A stretch of DNA of 40,256 nt from RGIG426 sp045640165 (GTDB lineage Bacteria; Bacillota; Clostridia; Oscillospirales; Acutalibacteraceae), in contig JAZUEK010000083.1 of assembly GCA_045640165.1 (NCBI GenBank), positions 1 through 40,256 of the forward strand, given 5' to 3'. Shown piece after piece: positions 34,366 through 40,256 of the stretch. Made by a program: the position numbers and the translations under genes. Numbering within the stretch: position 1 is the first letter of the stretch; each line of letters starts with the position of its first letter. Under the pieces are notes generated by a model that had not been told where the DNA came from, ran no database searches, and saw only the letters and a program-made list of their open reading frames with translations.

Positions 34366-35210
34366 GCACGGTCCTCCAAATACGACGCAATCGCGTCAAC
34401 ACATTCCTCTGCCGTCAATACGTCGGCAGGCAGTTCCCACCCGAGCGCGCGCAGTTCGGCGCACAGTTCGGTGGGTTGCGGAACGTCCAGTTCCACGTCT
34501 TTTAAGGCCTCCACCTGCGAGAAAATCTCGCGCGGAGTGCCGTCCATCCACACGCGGCCCTCGTTCATTACAACGACGCGGTCCGCGGCGGCGGCTTCTT
34601 CCATATAGTGGGTAATCATCACGACGGTCATTCCGTTTTCGCGGTTCAACCGGCGCACAGTCTCGAGCACCTCGCGGCGACCTTTCGGGTCAAGCATCGC
34701 GGTCGGCTCATCCAGCACAATACAGTCGGGTTTCATCGCCAAAATACCGGCGATGGCAATCCGTTGTTTTTGACCGCCGGACAACTTATGCGGCGCGTGG
34801 GTGCGGTAGTCGTACATATCCACCATTTTCAGCGCATCGTCTACGCGGCGACGGATTTCTGCCGGTTCAACACCGAGGTTTTCCGGCCCGAACGCCACGT
34901 CCTCCTCCACCACCGTCGAAACGAGCTGGTTATCGGGGTTTTGGAGCACAAGCCCCACCTTACGGCGAATGTCCATCGACAATTCCTCGTCGGCGGTGTC
35001 CATCCCCTCGACAAACAGCGTGCCGCCGGTCGGAAGCAGCAACGCGTTAAAATGCTTCGCAAGAGTAGACTTGCCGCACCCGTTATGCCCGAGGAGCGCC
35101 ACGAATTCGCCCCGTTCGATGGTTAAATCCACGTCGCGGAGCACCGTTTTCGGCGGCTCGTCGGGGTTTTCATATTGAAAGCGCAGTTTGTCTGCCTCTA
35201 TCAAAATCAT
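34362..35210 (-). CDS. ecfA1: Energy-coupling factor ABC transporter ATP-binding protein EcfA1
   Basis: 282 aa ATPase. Walker A GHNGCGKST, Q-loop LQNPDNQLVSTVVEEDVAFGPEN, signature LSGGQKQR, Walker B CIVLDEPTAMLDP, and H-loop VMITHYMEE. The QNPDNQ Q-loop and upstream position fit the EcfA1 subunit. It pairs with EcfA2 to power uptake by EcfT plus S-components. It starts 3 bp after the methyltransferase stop codon. Confidence 0.95.
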   Translation of the reverse strand: MILIEADKLRFQYENPDEPPKTVLRDVDLTIERGEFVALLGHNGCGKSTLAKHFNALLLPTGGTLFVEGMDTADEELSMDIRRKVGLVLQNPDNQLVSTVVEEDVAFGPENLGVEPAEIRRRVDDALKMVDMYDYRTHAPHKLSGGQKQRIAIAGILAMKPDCIVLDEPTAMLDPKGRREVLETVRRLNRENGMTVVMITHYMEEAAAADRVVVMNEGRVWMDGTPREIFSQVEALKDVELDVPQPTELCAELRALGWELPADVLTAEECVDAIASYLEDRA

Positions 35211-35213
35211 CGT

Positions 35214-36074
35214 TTACTTTCCTCTCCAAATTGCGGACGCGCCGCAGGGCAACGTCATTCCCGTTGCCTGCACCGGCAGGCCGATTTCGTCCGCCGACAG
35301 CGTTCCCTCGGCTTTTATCAGACTGCCGAGAATGTATTTCATCACCGACGGCGAAAGCCCCGTCGTATACGAGTTAATGAGCACGAACAGCGGCGTATCC
35401 GACAACAGCTTCACGCATTCGCACACGAACGGATAAATCTGTTCTTCTAATTTCCAAATCTCGCCGTTCGGGCCACGGCCGTAAGACGGCGGATCCATCA
35501 AAATCGCGTCGTAGGTGTTGCCGCGGCGCTGCTCGCGCAAAACGAATTTCAAGCAATCGTCCACAAGCCAGCGCATCGGTTTATCCGAAAGACCCGACGA
35601 CACGGCATTCTCTTTGCCCCACGCAACCATACCTTTCGCGGCATCCACGTGGGTAACGTGCGCACCGGCGGCGACGCAAGCGAGCGTAGCCGCGCCGGTG
35701 TAACCAAAGAGGTTCAGCACTTTAATCGGTCTGCCGGCGTTTTCAATCGCCTCGCGCATCCAGTCCCAGTTGACCGCCTGCTCGGGGAAAATGCCGGTAT
35801 GCTTAAAGCCCATCGGCTTGAGATGAAACGTCAAATCGTCATAGTGAATCGCCCAATCGTCCGGAATAGGACGGTAAACCTCCCACTGTCCACCGCCGGT
35901 TTTCGAGCGGAGATAGCGTGCGTGCGCCTTTTTCCAAAGCGGATGGGTTTTAGGCGTATCCCAAATCACCTGCGGATCGGGACGAATGAGCACGATATCG
36001 CCCCATTGTTCGAGTCGCTCGCCGCCGGAGGCATCGAGCAACGTATATTCTTTCCAGTTTTCTGCGGTGCGCAC
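35214..36074 (-). CDS. Class I SAM-dependent methyltransferase, RlmI-like
   Basis: 286 aa. SAM-binding motif I is in VLNLFGYTGAATLACVAAGAHVTHVDAAKGMVAWGKEN, with the acidic ribose-binding residue in HVDAA, and the catalytic motif DPPSYGRG follows. This is the pattern of the RlmI/RlmK-type 23S rRNA methyltransferases, but the N-terminal PUA domain of RlmI is missing; the N-terminal 90 residues are a different beta-rich part. Substrate is therefore uncertain (rRNA guess). The GTG at 36074 is preferred, 8 bases after AAAGGAGG; an earlier GTG at 36083 lies within the SD. Between ruvB and ecfA1 in the operon. Confidence 0.85.
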   Translation of the reverse strand: MRTAENWKEYTLLDASGGERLEQWGDIVLIRPDPQVIWDTPKTHPLWKKAHARYLRSKTGGGQWEVYRPIPDDWAIHYDDLTFHLKPMGFKHTGIFPEQAVNWDWMREAIENAGRPIKVLNLFGYTGAATLACVAAGAHVTHVDAAKGMVAWGKENAVSSGLSDKPMRWLVDDCLKFVLREQRRGNTYDAILMDPPSYGRGPNGEIWKLEEQIYPFVCECVKLLSDTPLFVLINSYTTGLSPSVMKYILGSLIKAEGTLSADEIGLPVQATGMTLPCGASAIWRGK

Positions 36075-36092
36075 AAGCGGCACCTCCTTTTA

Positions 36093-37163
36093 TCAGTAGA
36101 GAGATTGTTGTCCCACCGTTCCCGGGTGTTCCAGCCCCAAATGGGCATACGCGGCAGGAAGCACCACGCGACCGCGCGGCGTACGGCTCAAAAAGCCGAT
36201 TTGCATCAGATACGGCTCATAAACGTCTTCAATCGTTACCGCCTCTTCGCCGATAACCGCCGCCACGGTATCCAGTCCGACCGGACCGCCGCCGTAGTGT
36301 TTAATCATCGCGGTGAGCATCCGACGGTCAAGCGCGTCTAAACCCAGTTCGTCCACTTCGAGGCGGTCGAGCGCCAATTTCGCCGCATCGCGGTCAATTA
36401 CACCGCCGCTGTATACCTGCGCGAAGTCGCGCACACGACGCAAAAAGCGGTTGGCAATACGCGGTGTACCACGACTGCGCGACGCGAGTTCCAGCGCGCC
36501 GTCATGGGTGCAGGGAATGTCGAGATTGCGCGCCGAAGGCTCGAGGATTTGCGCGAGTTCCTCCGGCGTATACAGTTCGAGGCGTAACACCACACCGAAA
36601 CGATCACGCAGCGGCGCGGACAGTTGTCCTGCGCGCGTGGTCGCGCCGATGAGCGTGAATTTGTCGAGCGGCAGGTGGATGGACTGCGCGCCGGCGCCTT
36701 TTCCGTTCATAATATCAATCGTAAAGTCCTCCATCGCCGGATAGAGGATTTCCTCTACCGTGCGCGGCAGGCGGTGAATTTCGTCGATAAACAGCACGTC
36801 GCCGGGATCAAGGCTCATAAGAAGCGCCGCCAAGTCTCCGGCGCGCTCCAGCGCCGGACCGGACGTCACGCGGAAGTTGACACCCATCTCCTGCGCGATA
36901 ATCGCGGCAAGAGTCGTTTTGCCGAGGCCGGGAGGGCCGTAAAGCAACACGTGATCGAGCACCTCGTGGCGCTGTTTTGCGGCGGTGAGATAGACGGACA
37001 GATTCTCTTTGTTTTTCTCTTGCCCGATATACTCCGAAAGCGTTCTCGGACGAAGCGGATTGTCCCCTTCATCCTCCGGAATGTATTCGGTCGTGACCAT
37101 ACGGTTTTCAAAATCCGTATCGGCGTCCTGCGCCTCCCACGAAATCAGGTCGTTATGTGCCAC
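36093..37163 (-). CDS. ruvB: Holliday junction branch migration helicase RuvB
   Basis: 356 aa. Hexameric AAA+ motor that pulls DNA through the RuvA-bound Holliday junction. Walker A GPPGLGKTTLA, Walker B LFIDEIHRLP, sensor 1 GATTRAGQLSAPLRDRFG and the C-terminal winged helix (YLMQIGFLSRTPRGRVVL) are present. An N-terminal extension of about 25 residues precedes RPRTLSEYIGQ. Start is GTG at 37163, with GGGGG at 8 bases. 31 bp after ruvA. Confidence 0.97.
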   Translation of the reverse strand: MAHNDLISWEAQDADTDFENRMVTTEYIPEDEGDNPLRPRTLSEYIGQEKNKENLSVYLTAAKQRHEVLDHVLLYGPPGLGKTTLAAIIAQEMGVNFRVTSGPALERAGDLAALLMSLDPGDVLFIDEIHRLPRTVEEILYPAMEDFTIDIMNGKGAGAQSIHLPLDKFTLIGATTRAGQLSAPLRDRFGVVLRLELYTPEELAQILEPSARNLDIPCTHDGALELASRSRGTPRIANRFLRRVRDFAQVYSGGVIDRDAAKLALDRLEVDELGLDALDRRMLTAMIKHYGGGPVGLDTVAAVIGEEAVTIEDVYEPYLMQIGFLSRTPRGRVVLPAAYAHLGLEHPGTVGQQSLY

Positions 37164-37194
37164 GGGCGATGCCCCCTTTCAAAGCCGACGTTCG

Positions 37195-37794
37195 TCAGCG
37201 CATTTCTTTTCCGTGTTGTTTCAGTGCGGCGGCAACCATTTCGTCCACCGACAAGTCGCTGTCTAATTTTGCCACCAGAGCGGACGCCTCACCGGCTTGG
37301 AAGCCAAACATCGACGTCAGCGCCTTCACCGCCGCTTCGGCGTTGCCGGAAGCGGACGGAATCCCCGTCGGAAGCGGCGAGCCATCTGTAAAGGTAGTTA
37401 CCTTGTCTTTCAGTTCCAGCGCGATGCGCTGGGCCATCTTGGGTCCCACGCCGTTGGCGCGCGTAAACGCTTTGTAATCCCCCGATGCGGCGGCAGCCGC
37501 TACCTGCTCGGGCGTAAGAGCGGATAAAATCGCGCCGGCCACCTTAGCGCCAACGCCGGACACGGTAGTCAGTTGCTTAAAGCAACCGAGTTCGCTCTGC
37601 TCCGCAAAGCCGAAGAGTTCGAGCGCATCTTCGCGCACGTTTAAGTGGGTGTAAAGGAAAACCTCTTGACCGACAGGCGGCAGTTTGCGCGCGGTATTCA
37701 CCGTAATGCGGCAGCGAAATCCCACGCCGCCGCAGTTGACAACCGCGATATTGGCGTCAAAATAATCCAAAACGCCTTTTAAGGAATAGAACAT
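37195..37794 (-). CDS. ruvA: Holliday junction DNA helicase subunit RuvA
   Basis: 199 aa. Tetrameric junction-binding protein. N-terminal OB-fold (MFYSLKGVLDYFDANIAVVNCGGVGFRCRI), helix-hairpin-helix pair (LTTVSGVGAKVAGAILSAL, and RANGVGPKMAQRIALELKDK) and the C-terminal RuvB-binding domain (about 150-199). The ATG at 37794 has GAGGG upstream; five codons of frame upstream lack an SD. 24 bp after ruvC. Confidence 0.96.
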   Translation of the reverse strand: MFYSLKGVLDYFDANIAVVNCGGVGFRCRITVNTARKLPPVGQEVFLYTHLNVREDALELFGFAEQSELGCFKQLTTVSGVGAKVAGAILSALTPEQVAAAAASGDYKAFTRANGVGPKMAQRIALELKDKVTTFTDGSPLPTGIPSASGNAEAAVKALTSMFGFQAGEASALVAKLDSDLSVDEMVAAALKQHGKEMR

Positions 37795-37818
37795 GTCTCT
37801 TTCCCTCACTCTCTATGT

Positions 37819-38334
37819 TCAATCGTCGTTTTTGCTCAATCGCTGTACCCGTTGTTTGAGCGGTGTGCCGTTTTGCTGGGTGTGGCAAATGGCAATGGCG
37901 AGCGCGTCTGCCGTATCGTCCGGTCGCGGCACCTCCGCAAGACCCAATCGACGGCGCGTCATCTCCATCACCTGCGCCTTTTCCGCCTGGCCGTAGCCGG
38001 TGACGGCGCTTTTGACCTGAAGCGGCGTATATTCGTAAAACGGAACGCCGGCTTTATGAAGCGCCAGCAAAATCACACCGCGCGCCTGCGCCACGTCGAT
38101 ACCGGTGGTTTTGTTGTTTTTGAAATACAATTTTTCCACCGCGGCGGCGTCGGGATGATAGCGCTCGAGCAGAAGATTCATTTCTTCGTAGATACGTTCG
38201 AGCCGCAAAGAAAATTCCATGCCGGCAGGCGTTTGAATCGAGCCGAACGCGAGCGGCTTGCACCGTGCACGTTCAAAGCCGACGAGCCCCCATCCCACAA
38301 TGGCGTAACCGGGGTCAATTCCGAGTATTTTCAC
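37819..38334 (-). CDS. ruvC: Holliday junction resolvase RuvC
   Basis: 171 aa. Endonuclease that cuts Holliday junctions symmetrically. The four acidic catalytic residues are recognisable: Asp7 in LGIDPG, Glu67 in VEKLYF, and Asp140 and Asp143 in PDDTADALAIA. Start is GTG at 38334, with GAGGTG at 6 bases; the upstream in-frame extension to 38358 lacks an SD. First gene of a probable 13-gene operon, with a promoter at 38386-38414. Confidence 0.96.
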   Translation of the reverse strand: MKILGIDPGYAIVGWGLVGFERARCKPLAFGSIQTPAGMEFSLRLERIYEEMNLLLERYHPDAAAVEKLYFKNNKTTGIDVAQARGVILLALHKAGVPFYEYTPLQVKSAVTGYGQAEKAQVMEMTRRRLGLAEVPRPDDTADALAIAICHTQQNGTPLKQRVQRLSKNDD

Positions 38335-38385
38335 CGCGCTCACCTCGTTTCGGCACAAACTTCCACAAATACTTATACATCATAT

Positions 38386-38414
38386 ATTGTAGCACATCTT
38401 TCTAAAAAGTGCAA
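38386..38414 (-). promoter_or_regulatory. Sigma-A promoter of the ruvC operon
   Basis: TTGCAC (38414-38409) and TACAAT (38391-38386) with a 17-bp spacer on the minus strand, 52 bp upstream of the ruvC start and downstream of the DUF3048 terminator. Confidence 0.72.
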
Positions 38415-38452
38415 TTCTCTACGGCAAGTTTTTTGGCTTTTTTATAAAAAAA

Positions 38453-38483
38453 TCCTCCGTTTTTCAAAACGAAAAACGGAGGA
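38453..38483 (-). terminator. Terminator after the DUF3048 lipoprotein gene
   Basis: A 13-bp stem (38453-38465 with 38471-38483) and 5-nt loop, followed on the minus strand by TTTTTTTATAAAA. Located 15 bp after the stop codon. Confidence 0.92.
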
Positions 38484-38497
38484 AATCCAAAATTCAA

Positions 38498-39565
38498 TTA
38501 TTGCAGGTCCGTTCTGCCGCGAAGCGCCGTGTTCACCACGCAAACGTACGTTTTTCCGGGGTTAACAATCATATCGCTGCCGTCCGCTTCCGCAAACGCG
38601 AAACCGCTTCCGTCGTTGGAATACGAAATTTCGCGGCTGGTACCGCCGGTAATGAGCAGTCCGTCGCCGGAGAAGGTAAAGTCGCAGGTGGTCCCGTTCT
38701 CCATATACTTCGGAGCGTAAAGCACCAACACGTTGGTTACGGTAATCGGCACTAACTTGTCATTCTCATTATAGACTTTGTGGACTTGTTGCGGATCCCA
38801 GTCATAATTCGACTTTGTATACAGTCCGGTAGCGGCATCATACTTGAAAATCACCGTTTGGGTGCCGGTAACGTCAATAGAGGCCACGTTTCCGGCGCCG
38901 GTCCCCTTCTTCTCGCCAAACGTAAATAAGGCGCCTTTTTCGGTGGTCAGTCGATAATCCGCATTCTTCATATATTTGAGCACTTGACTGCCTGTCGCCA
39001 TCATACTGTACTCGTAACCACGGGAACGGATAAGCCCTTGATCGCGCCAAAAAACCGACTCATCCACGTTTCCGTCAATGTCCGCCAATCCCAGCGCGTT
39101 GATTTTCGCTTTACCGGTGGTGCTGCCGCCAACGTGGAGATACACAAGGTCGAGCGATTTGGCAATTTTCACAAACGGCGTACGTGCACTGCGGCACGGG
39201 CCGACCGTTTCCGGCATTCTCTCCGCCGAAGCCCACACTGCCATAATACGGGAAATAGCGCCCTCGGTTTCAATTTCAAAATACAAATCCGCGTCTTCAA
39301 TGCCGAATTGCGGTCGCGAAGTGGGATTGTTGCCAATCATCACGCCCACGGGACGGCCGGACGCATCGGGATCAATGTCCATAAGACCGGTATAGGGGTT
39401 TTGCAGATGCGGATCGGGCACTTCGGTAGTGGTAGCGATTTCGGTCGCCGTCGTCGTCGGTGCCGGAGTCGAAACTTCCTCCGGTTCTTTCTTGCAACCA
39501 CCGATGCAAAGGCAGGTTGCAAGCACAGCCACCGCACAAAGAATCGGCAAAATCACTCGTTTCAT
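38498..39565 (-). CDS. DUF3048 family lipoprotein (YerB-like)
   Basis: 355 aa. Signal peptide with lipobox CIGGC (Cys24 would be lipidated), then a Thr/Pro/Glu-rich linker (about 25-55) and the conserved core. GRPVGVMIGNNPTSRPQFGIEDADLYFEIETEG and ISRIMAVWASAERMPETVGPCRSAR are the characteristic first half of DUF3048. The second half reads NVLVLYAPK near the C-terminus. Surface-exposed lipoprotein; molecular function unknown. ATG at 39565 with AGAGGA at 8 bases. Monocistronic between a promoter and a terminator. Confidence 0.9.
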   Translation of the reverse strand: MKRVILPILCAVAVLATCLCIGGCKKEPEEVSTPAPTTTATEIATTTEVPDPHLQNPYTGLMDIDPDASGRPVGVMIGNNPTSRPQFGIEDADLYFEIETEGAISRIMAVWASAERMPETVGPCRSARTPFVKIAKSLDLVYLHVGGSTTGKAKINALGLADIDGNVDESVFWRDQGLIRSRGYEYSMMATGSQVLKYMKNADYRLTTEKGALFTFGEKKGTGAGNVASIDVTGTQTVIFKYDAATGLYTKSNYDWDPQQVHKVYNENDKLVPITVTNVLVLYAPKYMENGTTCDFTFSGDGLLITGGTSREISYSNDGSGFAFAEADGSDMIVNPGKTYVCVVNTALRGRTDLQ

Positions 39566-39598
39566 AAGACATTCCTCTTTTCGATTTCAACTGACTCC

Positions 39599-39627
39599 AT
39601 TATACCCCAAAAATCCCGATTTTTCAA
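39599..39627 (-). promoter_or_regulatory. Sigma-A promoter of the DUF3048 gene
   Basis: TTGAAA (39627-39622) and TATAAT (39604-39599) with a 17-bp spacer on the minus strand, 34 bp upstream of the start codon. Confidence 0.82.
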
Positions 39628-39658
39628 CGGTTTTCGCGAATTTTTTGCAAAAAAAAGA

Positions 39659-39684
39659 ATGCCGACACACGTGTGTGTCGGCAT
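39659..39684 (-). terminator. Terminator after tuf
   Basis: A 12-bp GC-rich stem (39659-39670 with 39673-39684), closed by a tight alternating GT/AC centre, is followed on the minus strand by TTCTTTTTTTT. 15 bp after the tuf stop codon. Confidence 0.92.
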
Positions 39685-39698
39685 CCGTTTTTAATCAA

Positions 39699-40256
39699 TT
39701 AGGCATTGATTTTGGTGACAACGCCCGAACCAACGGTACGGCCGCCTTCACGGATAGCGAAGCGGAGGCCTTCCTCGATGGCGATCGGGGTGATCAGTTC
39801 GACGTCCATCTCGACGTTATCGCCAGGCATGCACATCTCGGTGCCGGCCGGCAGGGAGATAACACCGGTCACGTCGGTGGTACGGAAGTAGAACTGCGGA
39901 CGATAGTTGTTGAAGAACGGGGTGTGACGGCCGCCCTCTTCCTTGGACAGGACATAAACCTGGCCGTGGAATTTGGTGTGCGGGTTGATGGAACCCGGTT
40001 TGCAGAGAACCTGGCCACGCTCGACCTCTTCACGGCCAACGCCGCGGAGAAGGGCACCGACGTTGTCGCCGGCTTCGCAGTAGTCGAGGGTCTTGCGGAA
40101 CATTTCCATAGAGGTAACAACCGTTTTGGCTTTCTCGTCTTTCAGACCGACGATCTCAACCTCTTCACCGGCTTTCAAAGCGCCACGCTCCACACGGCCG
40201 GTAACAACGGTACCACGGCCGGAGATGGTCATAACGTCTTCGATCGGCATCAGGAA
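39699..40256 (-). CDS. tuf: Elongation factor Tu, C-terminal part (cut by window edge)
   Basis: 185 codons from the window edge to the stop; the N-terminal GTPase domain lies outside. The visible part covers domain 2 (MPIEDVMTISGRGTVVTGRVERG, EVEIVGLKD, GDNVGALLRGV) and domain 3 (FHGQVYVLSKEEGGRHTPFFNNYRPQFYFRTTDVTG, MPGDNVEMDVELITPIAIEEGLRFAIREGGRTVGSGVV), which bind the aminoacyl-tRNA acceptor and T-stem. Sequence follows the universal EF-Tu pattern with no anomalies. Its DNA has the strongest codon bias in the window, as expected for a highly expressed gene. Confidence 0.98.
   Translation of the reverse strand, partial: FLMPIEDVMTISGRGTVVTGRVERGALKAGEEVEIVGLKDEKAKTVVTSMEMFRKTLDYCEAGDNVGALLRGVGREEVERGQVLCKPGSINPHTKFHGQVYVLSKEEGGRHTPFFNNYRPQFYFRTTDVTGVISLPAGTEMCMPGDNVEMDVELITPIAIEEGLRFAIREGGRTVGSGVVTKINA

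Overview
The window looks like chromosomal core sequence from a GC-moderate (by eye 50-58%) member of the Clostridia, most likely an Oscillospiraceae/Ruminococcaceae-type gut Firmicute. The evidence is the strong AGGAGG ribosome binding sites, frequent TTG and GTG starts, near-consensus sigma-A promoters with 17-bp spacers, and Firmicute-typical proteins: FtsK/SpoIIIE, TepA-type ClpP homologue, HPr with both His15 and Ser46, a zinc-finger Clp ATPase, ECF transporter core, DUF896, DUF5711 and DUF3048. Nearly everything is on the minus strand. Only three genes are on plus: a 72-aa orphan, a DUF896 gene and a DtxR-like repressor. No rRNA, tRNA, CRISPR array, prophage or insertion sequence was seen, and no gene-free stretch exceeds 300 bp.

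Layout from left to right (transcription mostly right to left). 1-2.0 kb: a LysM-G5-M23 cell-wall peptidase followed by a tiny, probably broken, secreted ORF. 2.1-5.8 kb: tepA-ftsK-lipoprotein operon; the tepA Shine-Dalgarno is buried in a perfect hairpin. 5.9-7.9 kb: plus-strand orphan gene, bidirectional terminator, a polytopic GT-C-like membrane protein, and a pair of 36-bp direct repeats with a hairpin. 7.9-14.8 kb: pfkA with its own promoter, and an alr-AraC regulator-dnaE operon. 14.8-17.9 kb: tlyA, uvrC and a monocistronic HPr gene. 18.1-24.4 kb: a tightly packed six-gene operon, mtnN - DRE-TIM acyl transferase (possible Re-citrate synthase) - phosphoglucomutase - CDF metal exporter - rimM - trmD. 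24.5-25.2 kb: plus-strand DUF896 and DtxR-like genes. 25.2-26.1 kb: a barnase-like ribonuclease, apparently membrane-anchored or secreted, with an overlapping barstar-like inhibitor gene. 26.2-38.4 kb: one probable 13-gene operon, ruvC-ruvA-ruvB-methyltransferase-ecfA1-ecfA2-ecfT-truA-DUF5711-two CvpA-like genes-pgsA-clpE. 38.5-40.3 kb: a DUF3048 lipoprotein and the 3' end of tuf (EF-Tu).

Most of this is housekeeping: DNA repair and replication (uvrC, ruvABC, dnaE, ftsK), RNA modification and ribosome assembly (trmD, rimM, truA, tlyA), envelope (alr, pgsA, M23 peptidase) and central carbon (pfkA, pgm, HPr). I saw no clearly new multi-gene system. The most distinctive accessory piece is the barnase/barstar pair, in which the residues aligning to a known contact (barnase Arg59 / barstar Glu76) are changed in both partners. 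Other points worth a look are the SD-sequestering hairpin of tepA, the intergenic repeat unit near 7.8 kb, the plus-strand 72-aa orphan, and the probable Re-citrate synthase. All functional calls come from reading motifs by eye; no database search was run.
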